Shown here in pieces: positions 14,701-26,708 of a stretch of 64,000 nucleotides of DNA (the first letter of the stretch is position 1; the number at the start of each line of letters is the position of its first letter). Source of the stretch: Saccharopolyspora erythraea (lineage in GTDB: Bacteria > Actinomycetota > Actinomycetes > Mycobacteriales > Pseudonocardiaceae); contig NZ_CP054839.1 of NCBI RefSeq assembly GCF_018141105.1, positions 4,030,001-4,094,000 on the forward strand, read 5' to 3'. The translations under genes and the position numbers were made by a program. The notes under the pieces were generated by a model. The model had not been told where the DNA came from and did not search any database. It worked only from the letters and a program-made list of their open reading frames with translations.

Positions 14701-17700
14701 GCGGTGCAAGTCGTTTGCCTCGGCGGCGGATGGGACGGCGTGGTCGGAGGGTGTGGGTCTGCTGGTTGTGGAGCGGTTGTCGGATGCTCGGCGGTTTGGG
14801 CATCGGGTGTTGGCGGTGGTTCGTGGTAGTGCGGTGAACCAGGATGGTGCGAGCAATGGTTTGACGGCGCCGAATGGTCCGTCGCAGGAGCGGGTCATCC
14901 GCCAGGCGCTCGCCGACGCAAGACTGTCCACTGCGGACGTCGATGTCGTCGAGGCGCACGGCACCGGCACCGCGTTGGGCGACCCGATCGAGGCGCAGGC
15001 GTTGCTGGCCACCTACGGGCAGAACCGCCCCGCCGGCCGGCCGCTCTGGTTGGGGTCGATCAAGTCGAACATCGGGCACACGCAGGCCGCTGCCGGTGTT
15101 GCCGGTGTGATCAAGATGGTCATGGCGATGCGGGCGGGTGTGCTGCCCAGGACCCTGCACGTCGACGAACCGTCGGCCGCCGTGGACTGGTCGGCCGGTG
15201 ACGTGTCGTTGCTGACCGAGCCGGTCGAGTGGGCCGGAGACGACCATCCGTTGCGCGCGGCGGTGTCCTCGTTCGGCATCAGCGGCACCAACGCGCACGT
15301 GTTGCTGGAACAAGCGCCGGTGGAGAAGAGCGCGGAGCGGCCGGAGACACCGAAGGCAGTGGTCCCGTGGCCGCTGTCGGCCCGGAGCACACCCGCGCTG
15401 CGCGACCAGGCGGCGCGGCTGCGGGCCTGGCTCGCCACCACCGACGCCGACCCGGCGGACATCGGACAGATGTTGTCCGCGCGCAGGGCCAGCATGGAGC
15501 ACCGTGCGGTCTTGGTGGGTGTCGAGCGCGAGGAGTTCTTTGAACAGCTCGCGGAGTTGGCGGAGGGCCGCGGCGACGCGGGGTCTGCGAGCGGGGTGGA
15601 TCGGGCGGTTTTCGTGTTCCCGGGTCAGGGTGCGCAGTGGCAGGGGATGGCTGTGGACCTGTTGTCCGAGTCGGCGGTGTTCGCTGCGCGCTTCGCCGAG
15701 TGTGCTGAGGAGATCGAGCGGTTTGTCGATTGGTCGGTGCTGGGCGTTCTGCGTGGTGGTGTGGGTGCGCCGTCGTTGGATCGGGTTGATGTTGTTCAGC
15801 CGGTGTCGTTTGCGGTGATGGTGTCGTTGGCGGCGTTGTGGGAGTCCTATGGTGTCGTGCCCGCGGCGGTGGTGGGTCATAGCCAGGGTGAGATCGCGGC
15901 GGCGTGTGTGGCGGGTGTGTTGTCGTTGCGGGATGCGGCGCGTGTGGTGTGCGTGCGGAGTCGGCTGATCGCGGAGATGTTGGCGGGGCGGGGCGCGATG
16001 GCTTCCATCGCGCTGCCCGTTGACGAGGTCGACGGAATGATCCGGCGGTTCGACGGACGCGTGACGGTGGCCGCCACCAACGGGTCTTCCTCAACGGTGG
16101 TGTCCGGTGATGTCGAGGTTGTGGAGGAATTGCTGACCGAGTGTTCCGGCCGTGAGGTGCGTACTCGGCGGATTCCGGTGGATTATGCGTCGCATTCTGC
16201 TCATGTGGAGGCGTTGGCCGGGCGGTTGCCGGAGGCGTTGGCCGGGATCGCGCCGCGGTCTGCGGAGGTGCCGTTCTATTCCACGGTGTCTTCCGAGTGG
16301 GTGGATGGCGAAGAGCTGGATGCGGCTTATTGGTATCGCAACCTGCGTGAACCCGTGAGGTTCGAACAGGCGGTGCGCTGCCTGGCCGAGGACGGGCACG
16401 GCCTTTTCGTCGAGGTGAGTCCGCACCCCGTGCTGGTGCCGGCGATCGACGAGACCGCGGAGGGCGCGCGGGCCGTCGGATCGCTGCGCAGGGATGAAGG
16501 CGGGCTCGACCGGTTCCTGCGCTCGGTGGGCGAAGCCCACGTGCACGGCGCCGAGGTGGACTGGTCGCCGGCGTTCAGCGGCGCCGAGCGCTGGGTCGAC
16601 CTGCCGACCTACGCCTTCCAGCACGAACGGTTCTGGCTGGAGGCCGCCGGCGGTGACGACGGCGCGAGGGACACCGATGACGCCGGCTTCTGGAACGCGG
16701 TGGAGGCCGATGATCCCAGGGCGCTGACCGACCTGCTCGGCCTCGACGGCGACCAGTCCCTCGCCTCCGCGCTGCCCGCGCTCTCGTCGTGGCGGCGCGC
16801 GAAGCGGGACCGCTCGATGCTGGACTCCTGGCGCTACCGCGTCGCCTGGCGTCCGGTGCCCGAAGCTCCCGCGGCCGGGTTGCGCGGAACCTGGTTCGTC
16901 GTCGCGCCGAGCGACCCGGCTGTGAAGACCTGGGTCGACCAGTGCGCGCGGTCGTTGGAACAACGCGGCGTCCACGTCGTGCGCATCGTCGTCGACGCCG
17001 CGGAAGCCGACCGCACGACCGTGAGCGCAGAGCTGGCCGCCGAAGGGGAACCAGGTGGAATCGTCTCGCTGCTCGCGCTCGCCGAGGGCGCACATCCGGA
17101 CCATCCGTCGCTTCCGCTCGGCCTCACCGCGAACCTGGCTCTGGTCACGGCGGTCGCGGACGTGGCTGCCGGCACACCGCTGTGGCTGCTGACCTCCGGC
17201 GCGGTCTCCACCGGTGACGCCGACCCGGTCCGCGACCTCGGCCAAGCCGCGGTGTGGGGCCTGGCGCGGACGGTCGCACTGGAACTGCCGCGGCAGTGGG
17301 GCGGTGTCGTCGACCTCCCGGCCGAGGCCGGTGAGCACTCCGCCGATCGGCTCTGCGCGGTCATCGCCGCCACCGGTGCCGAGGACCAGGTGGCGATCCG
17401 CGAGTCGGGAGTCGTGGGACGGCGGCTGGTGCGGGCTCCGCTGGCGGAGACCGCGGCGACCCGCGAGTGGCGGGCGAGCGGCACCGCGCTCGTCACCGAC
17501 GGCACCGGACAGATGGGTGCGCGGGTGGCGGCGTGGCTCGTGGAGCAGGGGACGGAGCACCTCGTGCTCACCGTCGACGACGACACGGGCATCGACCACG
17601 ACGCGCTCGAAGCGGAGCTGGGCGTGCCGGTGACGCTGGCGGCGTGCGATGTCGCCGACCGCGACGCACTGGCGCGCGTGCTCGACGGGATTCCCGCGGA

Positions 17701-18781
17701 CCTGCCGCTGACCACCGTCGTGCACACCGCCGGGGTGCTGGGTGCCGGTGCCCTGCTGGACGCCGGGCCCGCGGAGTTCGCCGCCACCGCGCGGGCGAAG
17801 GTGCGCGGCGCGCTCAACCTGCACGAGCTGACGCTGGACACCGACCTCGCGGCGTTCGTGCTGTTCTCGTCGGTCGCAGGTGTCTGGGGAGGTAGCGAAC
17901 AGGGCGCCTACGGCGCGGCGAACGCGGTTCTCGACGCGCTCGCCGACCGGCGGCGGGTTCTGGGGAGACCGGTCACCTCGATCGCTTGGGGGCCCTGGGC
18001 CGACGCCGGCATGGGCGCCGAGGACGAGACCACCGAGCAGGCTCGCCGCGAGCAGCTCCGCAAGCGCGGGGTGCTGCCGATGCCCTCCGAACGGACACTC
18101 GGCGCACTGCGCGATGCGCTGCTGAACGGGGACACGGCGGTCGCAGTCGTCGACGTGGACTGGGAGCGGTTCGCTCCGGCCTTCAACGCGGCCCGGCCGA
18201 GCGCGCTGCTCGCGGAACTGCCGGAAGTGCGCCGCGTGCTCGGCGCCGCGAACGGCGAGGCAGCGGAAGACGGCCAGGAGTTCGCGGCAGGGTTGGCCGG
18301 ACTGTCCCACGACGAGCGCGAACGCCGGCTCGTCGAGCTGGTCCGCCGCGAGGTGGCGGCCGTGCTCGGACATCCGGCGCCGGAGGCGTTGCCTGCCGGG
18401 CGGGCGTTCACCGAGCTCGGCTTCGACTCGCTCGCCGCGGTCGGACTGCGCAACCGCCTCGGCGCGGCCACCGGCGCGAAGCTCACCGCGAGTGCTGTCT
18501 TCGACCACCCGACACCGGAGCGGCTGGCCGAGCACCTGCTTCGGCAGCTCACCCCGGCCGCGCCCGTCGCGGGCTCGGTGGACGAGGAGCTGGACCGCCT
18601 GCGCGGCACCGTCTCCGCGCTCGACGACGAAGGTGAGCGCCGCCGGGTGCTCACCCGGTTGCAGGCACTGGTCACCGAACTGGCACCGGTACCGGCGAAC
18701 GACGAGGTGTCGGCCGCCGAACGCATCGGGGCGGCCAGCGACGAGGAGATCTTCCGGTTCATCGACACGGAGTTGAGCTGA
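2711..18781 (+). CDS. Type I modular PKS, three modules (KS-AT-DH-ER-KR-ACP / KS-AT-DH-KR-ACP / KS-AT-KR-ACP)
   Basis: This is a 5356-residue synthase. The GTG start is preceded by GCAGGGGG and opens with a charged coiled docking helix (residues 1-34). Module A: KS Cys195; malonyl-type AT with GHSVGE (Ser627) and HAFH (721-724); DH His924/Asp1090; ER about 1347-1668; KR Tyr1820; ACP Ser1984. It should fully reduce its beta carbon. Module B: KS Cys2215; AT Ser2665 with GHSIGE but HAAH (2765-2768); DH His2971/Asp3135; KR with LDD and Tyr3553; ACP Ser3716. It should leave an alkene. Module C: KS Cys3948; methylmalonyl-type AT with GHSQGE (Ser4391) and YASH (4492-4495); KR; ACP Ser5240. The module C KR keeps Tyr5067, Ser, Lys and Asn, but its TGGTG is TDGTG (Asp4930) and the SRRG-like phosphate-binding stretch is VDDD. 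It is probably not a reductase. A C-terminal docking domain covers about 5290-5356. Confidence 0.97.
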   Translation: MANEEKLRDYLKRALAEAQNAQRRLREVEDAHREPIAIVGMACRYPGGVTSPEDLWRLLAAGTDAVSAFPADRGWDVRDLPVREGGFLHEAAEFDPSVFGISPREALAMDPQQRLLLEVSWEAFERAGVDPLSVRGSRTGVFAGVMYHDYATLMDAVPSELEGFIGNGNAASIATGRVAYTFGIEGPAVTVDTACSSSLVSLHLAVQALRSGECSMALAGGVTVMATPGTFVEFARQGGLAADGRCKAFSDGADGTGWSEGAGMLLVERLSDARRLGHRVLAVVRGSAVNQDGASNGLTAPNGPSQQRVILQALTNARLSTQDVDVVEGHGTGTALGDPIEAQALLAAYGQGRELALWLGSVKSNLGHTQAAAGVAGVIKMVMALRHGLLPKTLHVDEPSSHVDWSSGAMSLLKDAVAWPEVDRPRRAAVSSFGISGTNAHVVLEQGDPSHEPREPRSIGPTPFLLSARSEAALTAQAERLAAHFADDPAADLTDVAYSLATSRAALDHRAVVIAERRNELLSGLSETGSVRGRTTPGKSGFVFGGQGGQRWGMGAGLCSRFPVFAEAFGAVCAGLDVPVQRVLSGDDHDLIHQTLYAQSGTFAVEVGLFRLLESWGVAPDFVLGHSVGELAAAHVAGVLSLADACKVVSARGRLMQALDSGVMVAVAASEEEVAPLLSDRVSIAAVNGPLSVVVSGDESAVAEIEQCFQGRRVKRLRTSHAFHSPLMDPMLEEFREIVASVSLNAPRIPFVSTVSGALAGAELVSPDYWVRNVRDTVRFLDGMRTLGDQGVNTLLELGPDTVLSSAAQECVPGIAAASALRAGHEESRSLLSATAQLHVRGIGVDWEGVFAEHETRRVDLPTYPFQRQRYWLQSRQAVGALRSSGISAAEHPLLDAAISMAGSDRLLLTGRLSIQSQPWLADHVVAGKVLFPGTGFVELAVRAGDRVGYTWIDELTLHAPLPLSENAATCLQIEVSEPDGSGTRGIEVHSRPDDAQDDDPWTLHASGALSPSAPEAPVESREWPPSGAEALSVQALYDELAALGLEYGPAFRGLRAAWRRGAEVFAEIELPDSGIAAADSFGIHPALLDATLHALALRPDAEQAQLPFAWGGVRLHATGASYLRVRLAPADGDAVALELADADGAPVASVDSLVLRPLPAATPDASRPHDSLFHLAWEELPLTGEPAVGRWAVLGASNLLPDLGDLRVDSFTDIEGLVAAEVVPDVVVGVAPAGASVRETTRWGLELVQRFAAEERYAGTRLLVVTSGAVAPDVRELGHAALWGLLRSAQAEHPGRIVVADLDDSAASSHALPSVLVSGEAQFAVRAGQVLVPRLARRSALSAPSGPWRLDVTAKGTLENLALVPAPEAQAPLKPGQVRIAVRAAGVNFRDVLIGLGMYPGEVQLGGEGAGVVTEVAPDVTGLAPGDRVTGLFGGSFGPFAVADHRTVARIPRDWSYEQAAAVPIAYLTAYLGLVELGALRAGESVLVHSAAGGVGTAAVQLARHLGAHVFGTASPGKWDAVRALGVEEENLASSRTLDFERHFLAVTGGRGVDVVLNSLAGEHLDASLRLLPRGGRFLEMGKTDIRGADEVAEAHPGVAYEAFDLMRVPPERVQVMLAEVLELFERGALSLPPITSWPVSRAPEAFRHVSQARHTGKVVLTVPAALDPGGTVLITGGTGTLGALVARHLVAEHGVRHLVLTSRRGRDAEGARRLEAELAELGIDVTIAACDVADRDAVAALISALPEAHPLTAVVHTAGVTDDALLESMTPERVDRVLRPKADAAWNLHELTRHHDLAAFVLFSSLAGTLAGPGQANYAAANAVLDALAHQRRSEGLPALSLAWGLWEQSSGITGRLTAADLARMERSGVAALSAEDGLRLLDSGLALDDAVLVPAKLSTRAGETTPDLLRGLVRTPSRRAAKARTGDGETSLRDRLTGMTAAEQEQALLALVRAEAAAVLGYGDAEAVDAVREFRDLGFDSLSAVELRNRLAPRLGIRLPATLVFDYPTPQVLVEHLRLEVLGATPRTPVSAAVEVAEDEPIAIIGMACRFPPDVSTPEELWRFLVAGGDGITAFPTDRGWDLDSLFDPDPDRPGKSYVREGGFLRGAGDFDADFFGINPRESLATDPQQRLLLETSWEAFERAGIDPGQVRGSQTGVFVGVMRQDYGPMLHQTAEGVEGYRLTGSAASVASGRIAYSFGLEGPAMTVDTACSSSLVSLHLAAQALRRGECAMALAGGATVMATPGMFVEFSRQRGLAADGRCKAFSASADGTGWSEGVGMLLVERLTDAQRLGHRVLAVVRGSAVNQDGASNGLTAPNGPSQQRVIRQALAAAKLSTEDVDVVEAHGTGTTLGDPIEAQALLATYGQDRPADRPLLLGSIKSNIGHTQAASGVAGVIKVVLALREGLLPRTLHVDEPSPHVDWSPSSVALLTGTTPWPESQRPRRAAVSSFGVSGTNAHVIVEQAPEAVARPSGAEPRPLPWIVTSRTEPGLRDQASRLRAHAETHPEQDTASVGYSLVAGRAMHPHRAAVLGADRADLLRGLDALSAGEEAANLVIGAATGPRKLAFLFPGQGSQRLGMGLQLPAEFDGFASAFEAVCDELDRHLRRPVREVLRAEAGSQVAELLDQTEYTQAALFAVEVALFRQLESWGLRPDFVAGHSIGELTAAHVAGALGLDAAAALVAARGRLMQRAPAGGAMVAVQAGEDAVSEMLAGLEDRVGIAAVNGPNSVVLSGDADVVERIAGQWQERGRRIRRLRVSHAAHSPHMDGILAEFRSAVSGVEFSRPEIPIVSTATGEVLSAEEIAAPEHWVRHLRGAVRFLPAVQRLAEAGVTAFAEVGPGGVLSAMAQDCLPEAAENAVIVPLSPSDRAEGPSLLEAVARLHVHGVEPDWSAVVAGREPARVELPTYAFQRRRFWLPSTSADASSTGLDALGHPLLGAAVPLADEDGFLFTGRLSAASHPWLADHVVSGRVLLPGTAFVDLALRAGAELGCGQLAELTIDAPLVLPEHGKVALQLVVGPADESGRRALDCYSRPDSALSESWTRHASGTLAPVVDVAGEPDDWPVDDGEELDLDGLYEVFAERGFEYGPAFRGLRSAKRRGTTVFAEVAAPESERAPVGGFVLDPALLDAALHVLGFGGEGEQARLPFSWSGVTLHAPGATALRVRVDITGEGTASLAVHDETGAPVASVESLVLRPVPESLLASSGDADALFAVEWAARSGPAAVPGTVGVLGDDLGVAEELRAAGAEVVVYPDVESAAAAELPEVVLAPMHSDAASGAAQLAHRALPLLQTWLADDRFNATRLVLVTRGAVATRDSADVPEMAAAPVWGLVRSAQSENPGRFGLLDVDDAPGAALLSAVSSGEPQVALRGDAVLTPRLVRAQRAEADDLPRWDGDGTVLITGGLGALGAEVARHLVAEHGVRHVVLAGRRGRATDGAGALEEELIGLGATTVTIAACDVANREALAALLDAIPGERPLTGVVHAAGVLDDGVVESLTPARVDRVLRPKADAAWNLHELTREAPLTAFVLFSSAAGMLGSPGQGNYAAANAFLDALAMHRRAEGLPAQSLAWGLWSGGMSGELDEAARKRLARLGMSALAPDEGMRLFDTAAATGRTLLAPVRLDTAALREQARTGELPPLLRGLVKVAPRPDRATTSTLAPRLAGLGEAEQTRLLVDTVRAAVAASLGHDRPDAIDAQRAFTDLGFDSLTSVELRNRLTRTAGVRLAATLAFDHPTVAAVAEHLRQRLTDAAPERVRPVTTTAAADTDPIAIVGIGCRYPGGVRSPEDLWRLVANGEDGISAFPGDRGWDVEGLFDPDPDRAGKSYVREGGFLHDAAAFDAGFFGISPREALAMDPQQRLLLEASWEAFERAGIDPAGLRHSQTGVFVGVMYHDYATRLPATPASVEGYLGAGTAGSVASGRLSYTYGLEGPAVTVDTACSSSLVALHLAVRALRQGECSLALAGGVTVMATPGTFVEFSRQRGLAPDGRCKSFASAADGTAWSEGVGLLVVERLSDARRFGHRVLAVVRGSAVNQDGASNGLTAPNGPSQERVIRQALADARLSTADVDVVEAHGTGTALGDPIEAQALLATYGQNRPAGRPLWLGSIKSNIGHTQAAAGVAGVIKMVMAMRAGVLPRTLHVDEPSAAVDWSAGDVSLLTEPVEWAGDDHPLRAAVSSFGISGTNAHVLLEQAPVEKSAERPETPKAVVPWPLSARSTPALRDQAARLRAWLATTDADPADIGQMLSARRASMEHRAVLVGVEREEFFEQLAELAEGRGDAGSASGVDRAVFVFPGQGAQWQGMAVDLLSESAVFAARFAECAEEIERFVDWSVLGVLRGGVGAPSLDRVDVVQPVSFAVMVSLAALWESYGVVPAAVVGHSQGEIAAACVAGVLSLRDAARVVCVRSRLIAEMLAGRGAMASIALPVDEVDGMIRRFDGRVTVAATNGSSSTVVSGDVEVVEELLTECSGREVRTRRIPVDYASHSAHVEALAGRLPEALAGIAPRSAEVPFYSTVSSEWVDGEELDAAYWYRNLREPVRFEQAVRCLAEDGHGLFVEVSPHPVLVPAIDETAEGARAVGSLRRDEGGLDRFLRSVGEAHVHGAEVDWSPAFSGAERWVDLPTYAFQHERFWLEAAGGDDGARDTDDAGFWNAVEADDPRALTDLLGLDGDQSLASALPALSSWRRAKRDRSMLDSWRYRVAWRPVPEAPAAGLRGTWFVVAPSDPAVKTWVDQCARSLEQRGVHVVRIVVDAAEADRTTVSAELAAEGEPGGIVSLLALAEGAHPDHPSLPLGLTANLALVTAVADVAAGTPLWLLTSGAVSTGDADPVRDLGQAAVWGLARTVALELPRQWGGVVDLPAEAGEHSADRLCAVIAATGAEDQVAIRESGVVGRRLVRAPLAETAATREWRASGTALVTDGTGQMGARVAAWLVEQGTEHLVLTVDDDTGIDHDALEAELGVPVTLAACDVADRDALARVLDGIPADLPLTTVVHTAGVLGAGALLDAGPAEFAATARAKVRGALNLHELTLDTDLAAFVLFSSVAGVWGGSEQGAYGAANAVLDALADRRRVLGRPVTSIAWGPWADAGMGAEDETTEQARREQLRKRGVLPMPSERTLGALRDALLNGDTAVAVVDVDWERFAPAFNAARPSALLAELPEVRRVLGAANGEAAEDGQEFAAGLAGLSHDERERRLVELVRREVAAVLGHPAPEALPAGRAFTELGFDSLAAVGLRNRLGAATGAKLTASAVFDHPTPERLAEHLLRQLTPAAPVAGSVDEELDRLRGTVSALDDEGERRRVLTRLQALVTELAPVPANDEVSAAERIGAASDEEIFRFIDTELS
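14660..14892 (+). repeat. KS-coding block identical to 19510-19742
   Basis: These 233 bp in the module C ketosynthase match 19510-19742 base for base, including third positions. The block prefers G/T-ending codons, unlike the GC-ending codons on either side. This is what recent gene conversion between modules looks like. Confidence 0.93.
15500..16014 (+). repeat. AT-coding block nearly identical to 20353-20867
   Basis: These 515 bp of the module C methylmalonyl AT match 20353-20867 with two differences seen (15526 G/C and 15749 C/T). A further stretch of about 110 bp around the YASH motif (from 16140, and from about 20993) matches with about two differences. Codon use in the block is less GC-rich at third positions than in its flanks. 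Confidence 0.92.
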
Positions 18782-18783
18782 CC

Positions 18784-21700
18784 ATGACCGACGACGCCCA
18801 GCGCCTTCGCGAGTACCTCAAGAAGGTCACCGTCGACCTGCACCAGGCGCGCCAGCGGATGCGGGAGGCCGACGAACGCGAGTCGGAGCCGATCGCGGTG
18901 GTGGGGATGGCCTGCCGCTACCCGGGCGGGGTCGGCTCCCCGGAGGACCTGTGGCGGGTGGTCGCCGAAGGCCGCGACGTGATCTCGGGATTCCCGGGTG
19001 ATCGGGGTTGGGATGTGGAGGGGTTGTTCGACCCGGATCCGGATCGTGCGGGCAGGAGTTACGTGCGTGAGGGTGGTTTCCTGGACGACGCGGCGGGTTT
19101 CGATGCGGGGTTCTTCGGGATTTCGCCGCGTGAGGCGTTGGCGATGGATCCGCAGCAGCGGTTGTTGCTGGAGACGTCGTGGGAGGCGTTCGAACGCGCC
19201 GGGATCGACGTCCACCGCCTGCACGGCAGCCGGACGGGCGTCTTCGTCGGCAGCGGCACGCAGGACTACGGCATGCTCGTCAGCGCGGCGGACGAGGACC
19301 TCGAGGGCTACCTGCTCACCGGCAACGCGCTGAGCGTGCTGTCCGGCCGCATCTCCTACACCTACGGGCTGGAGGGACCCGCGGTCACCGTCGACACCGC
19401 CTGCTCGTCTTCGCTGGTAGCGCTGCACCTGGCGTGCCAGTCGCTGCGCCGCGACGAGTGCTCGCTCGCGCTGGCAGGCGGGGTTTCGGTGCTCTCCACT
19501 CCCGCGGGGTTCGTGGAGTTCAGTCGTCAGCGGGGGTTGGCGCCGGATGGGCGGTGCAAGTCGTTTGCCTCGGCGGCGGATGGGACGGCGTGGTCGGAGG
19601 GTGTGGGTCTGCTGGTTGTGGAGCGGTTGTCGGATGCTCGGCGGTTTGGGCATCGGGTGTTGGCGGTGGTTCGTGGTAGTGCGGTGAACCAGGATGGTGC
19701 GAGCAATGGTTTGACGGCGCCGAATGGTCCGTCGCAGGAGCGCGTCATCCGCCAGGCGCTCGGCGCGGCGCGGATCTCGTCGGCGGAGGTGGACGCGGTC
19801 GAGGCCCACGGCACCGGCACACCCCTCGGCGACCCGATCGAGGCGCACGCGTTGCTGGCCACCTACGGGCAGAATCGTCCTGCCGACCACCCGCTGTGGC
19901 TGGGTTCGGTGAAGTCCAACATCGGCCACTCCGGATCCGCTGCCGGTGTTGCCGGTGTGATCAAGATGGTCATGGCGATGCGGGCGGGTGTGCTGCCCAG
20001 AACTCTGCACGTCGACGCACCCTCATCCGAAGTCGACTGGTCGGCCGGAGCGGTTTCACTGCTCACCGAGCAGGTCCGCTGGCCGGAGGGGGACCAGCCC
20101 CGGCGTGCGGGTGTGTCGGCTTTCGGCGTCGGCGGCACGAACGCCCACGTGCTCGTCGAACAGGCACCTGAACCCGAGCCTGCGACCACCGATCCCCGGC
20201 AGAACCGCGCGCCGGTGCTCCCGTGGGTGCTTTCGGCCAAGTCACCGCAAGCTCTGTCGGGGTACGCGGAACGGCTGGTGGCGTTGGCGACGGACGAGAG
20301 CGCCGACCTCGCCGACATCGGGTTCTCCCTCGCCTCGCGTCCGGTGCTCGACCACCGTGCGGTCTTGGTGGGTGTCGACCGCGAGGAGTTCTTTGAACAG
20401 CTCGCGGAGTTGGCGGAGGGCCGCGGCGACGCGGGGTCTGCGAGCGGGGTGGATCGGGCGGTTTTCGTGTTCCCGGGTCAGGGTGCGCAGTGGCAGGGGA
20501 TGGCTGTGGACCTGTTGTCCGAGTCGGCGGTGTTCGCTGCGCGCTTCGCCGAGTGTGCTGAGGAGATCGAGCGGTTTGTCGATTGGTCGGTGCTGGGCGT
20601 TTTGCGTGGTGGTGTGGGTGCGCCGTCGTTGGATCGGGTTGATGTTGTTCAGCCGGTGTCGTTTGCGGTGATGGTGTCGTTGGCGGCGTTGTGGGAGTCC
20701 TATGGTGTCGTGCCCGCGGCGGTGGTGGGTCATAGCCAGGGTGAGATCGCGGCGGCGTGTGTGGCGGGTGTGTTGTCGTTGCGGGATGCGGCGCGTGTGG
20801 TGTGCGTGCGGAGTCGGCTGATCGCGGAGATGTTGGCGGGGCGGGGCGCGATGGCTTCCATCGCGCTACCGGTCAGCGAAGTCGAGGAAATGGTGCGGTC
20901 ACGGGGTGATCGGCTCTCCGTCGGTGTGGTGAACGGACCGTCTTCGACCGTGGTGTCCGGTGATGTCGACGTGGTGGAGGAATTGCTCGCCGAGTGTTCC
21001 GGCCGTGAGGTGCGTACTCGGCGGATTCCGGTGGATTATGCGTCGCATTCCGCTCATGTGGAGGCGTTGGCCGAGCGGTTGCCGGAGGCGTTGGCCGGGA
21101 TCGCACCGGGAACTGCGGAGGTGTCGTTCTACTCCACGGTGATCTCCGAGTGGGTCGATGGCAAAGAGCTGGACGCGGCTTACTGGTATCGCAATCTGCG
21201 CGAACCGGTCCGCTTCGACCAAGCGGTGCGCACTCTGCTCGGACAGGGCTACGGCTGTTTCGTCGAGGTGAGTTCGCATCCAGTGCTGATGCCAGGTGTC
21301 CAGGAGACGGCAGACGAACTGGGGGCGAGCGTCAGCACCACCGGGACGCTGCGTCGCGACGAGGGCGGCTTGGCGCGGTTCCTGCGGTCGGCGGGAGAGG
21401 CGTTCGCCGGCGGCGTCGACGTGGACTGGGCCGCGAGCTACGGCGGCACCGGTGCTGTCCGGATCGACCTGCCCACTTATGCGTTCCAGCACCAGCGGTA
21501 CTGGCCCAAGCCCCGCCGCGCTGAGGTCCGGGACTCCCGCGACCCGGAGGAGGCCGAGTTCTGGGATGCGGTCGACCGGCAGGACCTGCCGTCGCTGACG
21601 AAGGTGCTCGACGTCGGCGAAGATCAGCTCGGTCCGGTGACCGCGGCGTTGGCTTCGTGGAACCGGGATCGACTGGAGAAGTCCGCTGTGGACTCCTGGC

Positions 21701-24204
21701 GGTACCGGGTCGGGTGGGAGCCGGTGCGCGACCACGCCGCTCCCCGGCTGTCCGGCGTATGGCTCGTCGTCGTCCCGTCCGTCGAGTCCGCGCGGGCCGA
21801 GCAGTGCGTGCGGGCGATGGAACGGCACGGCGCACGGGTGCGCCGCGTCGAGCTGTCCGCGCACGACCTCGACCCGGAGCCGGTGGCCGACGGGTTCGCC
21901 GAGGACGAGCTGCGAGGCGTGGTTTCGTTGCTGGGTTTGGACGACCGGCCGCATCCCCGGCATCCCGCGGTGTGCACCGGGCTCGCGGCGAATCTCGCAC
22001 TGGTGCGGGAGTTGTCGACGTCAGCGGTGGACGTGCCGCTGTGGTTGGTCACCTCCGGCGCGGTCTCGGTCGACGAGTCGGACCCGGTCGTCCGGCCCCG
22101 CCAGGCCGCAGTGTGGGGGCTCGGTTCGACCGTGGCGCTGGAGGAGCCGCGCCGCTGGGGCGGACTCGTCGACCTGCCCGCGGACCCCGACGACGATGCG
22201 CTGCGGCTGCTGTGCTCGGTCCTGGCGGATTCGCGGGGAGAGGAGCAGCTCGCCGTGCGCGAGTCCGGAGTCCGCGCTCGTCGACTGGCCCGGTCCCGGA
22301 CGCAGGAACGGCAGGAGACGGCATGGCCGGCGTCGGGTACCACGGTGGTGACCGACGGCTGCGGACCGATGGGCTCGCACGTCGCACGGTGGCTGGCCGC
22401 CAGCGGTGTGGAGAGCCTGCTGCTGACCGTCGATCCGGGAGCAGCGGCCGACGACGATCTGAGGGCCGAGCTGAGCGCTGCGGGCGTGCGGGTGCGGATC
22501 GCCGAGTGCGATCCAGCTGATCGCGAGGCGCTGGCCAAGGTGCTGGCGTCGGTACCGGAGGAGCACCCGCTGACCGCGGTCGTGCACACCGCCGGACTCC
22601 TGGACGAGGCGCCGCTCGACGCGCTCGGCCCGGAGCGCGTCGAGCGGGTGTTCCGCGCCGGCGTCGAAGCGGCCTGGAACCTGCACGAGCTGACCCTCGG
22701 AGCGGACCTGGCCGCTTTCGTGCTGTTCTCGTCGGTCGCCGGCACGTTCGGCGGGGTGGGGCAGGGCGCCTACGCGGCGGTGAGCGCGACGCTGGACGCG
22801 CTGGCCGGGTTCCGGCGTGCCCGAGGACTGCCCGCGACCTCGATCGCATGGGGACCGTGGGCCGACGGCACCGACCCCGACACCGACCGGGCGCGTGCCG
22901 AGCGGTTGGGCGGACGTGGCATCCGCCTGCTCCCACCGGCACGCGCGCTCGCCGCACTGCGGTACGCATGCAGCCGTTCGCAGGTCGTCGTCGCCGACCT
23001 GGACTGGCAGCGGTTCGCCGCCGCGTACGCCGCGTCCGGCCCCCGCCCGCTGATCGCGGAGTTCCGGCCCGAAGCCGCGGACGCGCCGACCGAGTCCGCG
23101 GGCATCTCGGCCCGGCTCACCGGGCTCGGTGCCCAGGAGCAGCACCGGGTGCTGGTCGACCTGGTGCGGACGCGGGCCGCCTCGGTTCTCGGACACGCCA
23201 CACCGTCGGAGGTCGACCCGGAGCGCGGGTTCCTGGAGCAGGGCTTCGACTCGCTGACCGCGCTCGAACTGCGGAACCGGCTCAGCGGCGCGACCGGACT
23301 CCGGCTGCCCGCGTCGGCGCTGTTCGACCACCGCACGGCCGACGACCTCGCCCGGTACCTGAGGAGCGAGCTCGTAGGAGACGCCGCCGAGCCGCGAGCG
23401 GACCCGATCTCCGCCATGTACGCGCAGGCCAGGGAAGCTGGCAAGACCGCGGAGTTCGTCGATCTGCTGTCGGTCGCCGCGAAGTTGCGTCCCGCGTTCG
23501 ACTCCGCCGCCGACTGCGGTGCGGCACCGGGTGTCGCCGAACTGGCGCAGGGCAGGGAGGGGCCCGAGCTGATCTGCCTGCCCTCCGTGCTCGCCACCTC
23601 CGGGGCCCACCAGTTCGCGCGGTTCGCCGCCGCGCTGCGCGGTCGGCGCGCGGTGTCCGCACTGTCGCTGCCGGGGTTCGCTACGGACGAGCCGTTGCCG
23701 GCGAACCTCGACGCACTGGTCGACGCCGCAGCGCACGCGGTGCGGACGAGGACCGGGGACGCTCCGGCCGCGCTCGTCGGCTATTCCTCCGGAGGACTGC
23801 TCGCCCACGCGGTCGCGGCGGCGCTGGAACGCGACGGAATGCGGCCGGCCGCGGTCGTGCTGATCGACACCTTCCTGCCGGGCCCCGGCCTCGCGCCCGC
23901 GGTGCTCGACGGGATGTTCGCCCGGCTGACCGGCCTCGACGCGCTCAGCGACACCCGCCTCACCGCGATGGGCGGCTACCTGCGCCTGCTGTCGGACTGG
24001 AAACCCGCCGAGATCGGCGCGCCCGTCCTGCTGGGGCAGGCGGCCGAACAGCCGCAAGACGCACCTGACCGCCAGTGGCACCAGCCGCATCACGGCTCCG
24101 TACTGCCCGGCGACCACTTCACCGTGCTCGAGGACCACGCCGCGAGCACCGCCGAGATCGTCCACGAGTGGCTGACGGCCACTCCAGCCGAGGAGACCCG
24201 ATGA
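18784..24204 (+). CDS. Type I modular PKS, terminal module (KS-AT-KR-ACP-TE)
   Basis: This 1806-residue subunit starts 2 bp after the previous stop, so translation is probably coupled. Order: N-terminal docking coil (1-35); KS with Cys207; AT with GHSQGE (Ser651) and YASH (752-755), which predicts methylmalonyl-CoA; KR; ACP Ser1490; thioesterase with GYSSGG (Ser1668), a VLIDTF Asp and a GDHF His. The KR is damaged at several points. Its nucleotide motif reads TDGCGPMG (Asp1191), the SRRG-like stretch is TVDPG, the catalytic Lys is Gly1293 and the catalytic Asn is Ser1334, while Tyr1330 remains. It should leave the beta-ketone unreduced; an epimerase role is possible, as known for some inactive KRs. 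With the inactive KR of the module before it, the chain should reach the TE as a beta,delta-diketo thioester. Confidence 0.97.
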   Translation: MTDDAQRLREYLKKVTVDLHQARQRMREADERESEPIAVVGMACRYPGGVGSPEDLWRVVAEGRDVISGFPGDRGWDVEGLFDPDPDRAGRSYVREGGFLDDAAGFDAGFFGISPREALAMDPQQRLLLETSWEAFERAGIDVHRLHGSRTGVFVGSGTQDYGMLVSAADEDLEGYLLTGNALSVLSGRISYTYGLEGPAVTVDTACSSSLVALHLACQSLRRDECSLALAGGVSVLSTPAGFVEFSRQRGLAPDGRCKSFASAADGTAWSEGVGLLVVERLSDARRFGHRVLAVVRGSAVNQDGASNGLTAPNGPSQERVIRQALGAARISSAEVDAVEAHGTGTPLGDPIEAHALLATYGQNRPADHPLWLGSVKSNIGHSGSAAGVAGVIKMVMAMRAGVLPRTLHVDAPSSEVDWSAGAVSLLTEQVRWPEGDQPRRAGVSAFGVGGTNAHVLVEQAPEPEPATTDPRQNRAPVLPWVLSAKSPQALSGYAERLVALATDESADLADIGFSLASRPVLDHRAVLVGVDREEFFEQLAELAEGRGDAGSASGVDRAVFVFPGQGAQWQGMAVDLLSESAVFAARFAECAEEIERFVDWSVLGVLRGGVGAPSLDRVDVVQPVSFAVMVSLAALWESYGVVPAAVVGHSQGEIAAACVAGVLSLRDAARVVCVRSRLIAEMLAGRGAMASIALPVSEVEEMVRSRGDRLSVGVVNGPSSTVVSGDVDVVEELLAECSGREVRTRRIPVDYASHSAHVEALAERLPEALAGIAPGTAEVSFYSTVISEWVDGKELDAAYWYRNLREPVRFDQAVRTLLGQGYGCFVEVSSHPVLMPGVQETADELGASVSTTGTLRRDEGGLARFLRSAGEAFAGGVDVDWAASYGGTGAVRIDLPTYAFQHQRYWPKPRRAEVRDSRDPEEAEFWDAVDRQDLPSLTKVLDVGEDQLGPVTAALASWNRDRLEKSAVDSWRYRVGWEPVRDHAAPRLSGVWLVVVPSVESARAEQCVRAMERHGARVRRVELSAHDLDPEPVADGFAEDELRGVVSLLGLDDRPHPRHPAVCTGLAANLALVRELSTSAVDVPLWLVTSGAVSVDESDPVVRPRQAAVWGLGSTVALEEPRRWGGLVDLPADPDDDALRLLCSVLADSRGEEQLAVRESGVRARRLARSRTQERQETAWPASGTTVVTDGCGPMGSHVARWLAASGVESLLLTVDPGAAADDDLRAELSAAGVRVRIAECDPADREALAKVLASVPEEHPLTAVVHTAGLLDEAPLDALGPERVERVFRAGVEAAWNLHELTLGADLAAFVLFSSVAGTFGGVGQGAYAAVSATLDALAGFRRARGLPATSIAWGPWADGTDPDTDRARAERLGGRGIRLLPPARALAALRYACSRSQVVVADLDWQRFAAAYAASGPRPLIAEFRPEAADAPTESAGISARLTGLGAQEQHRVLVDLVRTRAASVLGHATPSEVDPERGFLEQGFDSLTALELRNRLSGATGLRLPASALFDHRTADDLARYLRSELVGDAAEPRADPISAMYAQAREAGKTAEFVDLLSVAAKLRPAFDSAADCGAAPGVAELAQGREGPELICLPSVLATSGAHQFARFAAALRGRRAVSALSLPGFATDEPLPANLDALVDAAAHAVRTRTGDAPAALVGYSSGGLLAHAVAAALERDGMRPAAVVLIDTFLPGPGLAPAVLDGMFARLTGLDALSDTRLTAMGGYLRLLSDWKPAEIGAPVLLGQAAEQPQDAPDRQWHQPHHGSVLPGDHFTVLEDHAASTAEIVHEWLTATPAEETR
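19510..19742 (+). repeat. KS-coding block identical to 14660-14892
   Basis: This is the second copy of the 233-bp identical KS segment, offset by 4850 bp from the module C copy. Confidence 0.93.
20353..20867 (+). repeat. AT-coding block nearly identical to 15500-16014
   Basis: This is the second copy of the 515-bp AT segment, offset by 4853 bp. It covers the GHSQGE nucleophile region, so both final modules share the same methylmalonyl-specific AT core. Confidence 0.92.
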
Positions 24205-25676
24205 AGCAGCACGACACCGTTCTCGTCGTAGGAGCGGGCCCGTGTGGGCTCGCGGTCGCCGCGGAGCTCCGGCGGCTCGGGGTCCGGGTCACGATCGTGG
24301 ACTCCGAGCCGGTGGCCGGCACCGGATCGCGCGCCATCCTGCTGTGGCCGCCGGTGCTGGAGGTGCTGGACGAACTCGGCGTGGGCGCGACCGCGCGCGA
24401 AGCGGGGCTGCGCCCCCAAGCGTTGTCCTACCACCTCAGCACTGGCCGGACGGTGCGCGTCGGCCTGGGCGCCGAGAACGCCCCGCTGCTGCTGCCGCAG
24501 GAGCGGACCAGCGCGCTGCTGGAGCAGGCGCTCGTCCGGTACGGGGGCTCGGCCGAACGCGGCGTCCGGATCACCAAGGTCGTCCAGCACGACGAGTCGG
24601 TCGTGGCGTCGGCGCAGCACCCCGACGGCACGACGACCGACCTCGAAGCGGACTGGCTCATCGCGGCCGACGGGCTGCGCAGCCAGGTCCGCGAGCAGCT
24701 CGGCGTGTCTTTCGAAGGCGAGCAGCTGCCCACCACGTTCCTGCTCGCCGAAGGACGGCTCGAAGGCGAGATAAGCCGCGACTCGATCCACTACTTCCTC
24801 GGTGAGACCGGCGTGGTGCTGGTGGCACCGCTGCCCGGCGGCGAGTTCCGGATCTCCGGCGCCATCGCCGAAGGGACGCAGGTGAGCCCGGCGCAGGTGC
24901 AGAGGTTGCTCGACGAACGCGGACCCGGCGGTCTGCGCGTGGGCGAGCTGCGCGCGCTGTCCACTTTCGTCAGCCACGAGCGCGCGGCCGCCACGTTGCA
25001 CACCGGCCGCGCGTTCCTCCTCGGGGACGCCGCGCACGTCCACAGCGCGATCGGCGGGCAGGGGCTCAACCTGGGCATCCAGGACGCCCGCAACCTCGCC
25101 TGGAAGCTCGCCGGCGTGGTCCACGGCAGGTTCGACCCCGCGATTCTGCGCAGCTACGAGGCCGAACGGCGGGTCGCCATCCGCCAGACCCTGGCCACCA
25201 CCGGCCGGATGGCCCGGCAGGCGGTGGCCGGGCCACTGGCCCGGCGGGTCCGCGACGTGGTGTGGGGCGGGCTGGAAGCGGTGGGGGCGATGGACCGCTG
25301 GTGGGCGCCGCTGCTCGCGGGCTGGCGCAGCCGCTACCCGGACGTGCTGCTTGGCGAGGAGCGCCAGGCTCGTTCGTCGTCGGCCTGGCGGGCGTCACCG
25401 CGGCCGGGCACCCGCAACCCGCACCTGCTCCCCAAGCCCGACGACCGCCTCGCCGGACGCTTTCAGCTCGTCACCTGGGGCGGTCCGGACTGCGAGCTCG
25501 CCCGTCGCGGCCGGGAACTGGCCGGCGAGCTGCCGGACGTGGTCGCCCACTTCCCGCTGGGCGGACCGAGGGAGCGCTTCGCGCTGCTGCGACCGGACTC
25601 CTACGTGGCCGCGGCCGGAGGCCCGGCCGACTTCACCGCCGCACGATCGCTGCTCGACGACCTGACCACCATCTGA
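24201..25676 (+). CDS. FAD-dependent monooxygenase (aromatic/polyketide hydroxylase family)
   Basis: This 491-residue class A flavoprotein monooxygenase has an N-terminal dinucleotide fold ([13 protein letters not shown]), a DG motif ([12 protein letters not shown]) and a GD motif (AFLLGDAAH followed by [12 protein letters not shown]), all typical of the PheA/TfdB and polyketide hydroxylase group. I chose the ATG at 24201 because it overlaps the stop of the terminal PKS gene as ATGA and has GAGGAGACCCG just upstream. The coupling points to a post-PKS oxidation. Hydroxylation or epoxidation of an enolised diketone, pyrone or alkene is plausible; the exact substrate cannot be read from sequence. 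The C-terminal 100 or so residues are typical of the family but carry no further catalytic motif. Confidence 0.93.
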   Translation: MKQHDTVLVVGAGPCGLAVAAELRRLGVRVTIVDSEPVAGTGSRAILLWPPVLEVLDELGVGATAREAGLRPQALSYHLSTGRTVRVGLGAENAPLLLPQERTSALLEQALVRYGGSAERGVRITKVVQHDESVVASAQHPDGTTTDLEADWLIAADGLRSQVREQLGVSFEGEQLPTTFLLAEGRLEGEISRDSIHYFLGETGVVLVAPLPGGEFRISGAIAEGTQVSPAQVQRLLDERGPGGLRVGELRALSTFVSHERAAATLHTGRAFLLGDAAHVHSAIGGQGLNLGIQDARNLAWKLAGVVHGRFDPAILRSYEAERRVAIRQTLATTGRMARQAVAGPLARRVRDVVWGGLEAVGAMDRWWAPLLAGWRSRYPDVLLGEERQARSSSAWRASPRPGTRNPHLLPKPDDRLAGRFQLVTWGGPDCELARRGRELAGELPDVVAHFPLGGPRERFALLRPDSYVAAAGGPADFTAARSLLDDLTTI

Positions 25677-25745
25677 TGCGTGTGGCAGTGTGGCGAAACC
25701 GTAGAAGCGTTGCGGGACGACCAAGATCGTGAGTGCCCGCCGGGG

Positions 25746-26708
25746 TCACGGGGTCAGCACGACCCTGCCGAACACCTCGCCGGCGTCCATCTTCCGGTGC
25801 GCCAGCACGGCTTGGTCCAACGGCAGCAGCTCGTGCACCACCGTGGGCAGCTCACCGCGACCAGCGGCAGCGAACTGCTCGGTCGTGGCGGCACGCCGGT
25901 CGGACTCGGGGACGGTGTCGGCGCTGAAGGTGGCGAACGACATCGACTTCCGGAACGCCGCGAACATCTCCATGCCGAACTCCGCCGGCGGCTGCCCTCC
26001 CACGATGCCGACGGCCACCATTCGACCGTTCGGGTTGAGCTTGGCGAAGAACGCGGGCATGTCCGCACCGGCGACGATGTCGATGATGACGTCGTAGCCC
26101 GAGGGAGCGTCCTCGCCTCCCTCGCCGTTGCGGTCCAGCACGTGGGTGGCGCCCAGCTCGCGCAGGCGAGCCCCGCGCTTGGCCGACGACGTCGTGACCG
26201 CCACCGCGCCGGCGCCACCCCGCGCGGCGAGTTGGACGGTCATGATCCCGATGCTGCCTGCCGCGCCGCGCACCAGCACTGACTCACCAGGGGCGAAGCG
26301 GGCGCGGGCCAGGCCGAAATGTGCCACCACTCCGGAGCTGCCGAGCGTCACCGCGTCGGCAGCGGAGAGGTTCGCCGGGAGCGGGACGATCTCCTCGGCC
26401 GGGACGACCGCCTTTTCGACGTAGCCGCCGCCCACGCCGGTCAGCGCCCACACGCGCCGACCGACCCATGACGCGTCGACGCCGTCGCCGACCGCCGTCA
26501 CGAGGCCCGCAATCTCGCTTCCGGGAATGTGGCCTCCCTCGAATCCGGAGGAAGCGAGAGCACCGCTGTGGATCACAATGTCGACCCCGCCGACGCCGAT
26601 CGCCTCCGTCTCGATCAGCACCTGGCCGGCAGCGGGGGCCGGGGCGGGGATGTCGATGACCGCCAGACCCTCGGGAGGTCCGAACGTCCGGATCGCGACT
26701 GCCTTCAC
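25746..26708 (-). CDS. Zinc-free MDR oxidoreductase (quinone oxidoreductase-like)
   Basis: This 320-residue medium-chain dehydrogenase/reductase has an N-terminal GroES-like fold and a C-terminal nucleotide fold with RGAAGSIGIMTVQLAA. It lacks the Cys and His ligands of zinc alcohol dehydrogenases, as in the NADPH:quinone reductase group. It starts with GTG after ATGGAGACGGC. It runs divergently from the TetR-family gene to its right, the usual layout of a repressor next to its target, and convergently to the FAD monooxygenase with 69 bp between. It may be a general detoxifying enzyme rather than a biosynthetic one. Confidence 0.88.
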   Translation of the reverse strand: MKAVAIRTFGPPEGLAVIDIPAPAPAAGQVLIETEAIGVGGVDIVIHSGALASSGFEGGHIPGSEIAGLVTAVGDGVDASWVGRRVWALTGVGGGYVEKAVVPAEEIVPLPANLSAADAVTLGSSGVVAHFGLARARFAPGESVLVRGAAGSIGIMTVQLAARGGAGAVAVTTSSAKRGARLRELGATHVLDRNGEGGEDAPSGYDVIIDIVAGADMPAFFAKLNPNGRMVAVGIVGGQPPAEFGMEMFAAFRKSMSFATFSADTVPESDRRAATTEQFAAAGRGELPTVVHELLPLDQAVLAHRKMDAGEVFGRVVLTP

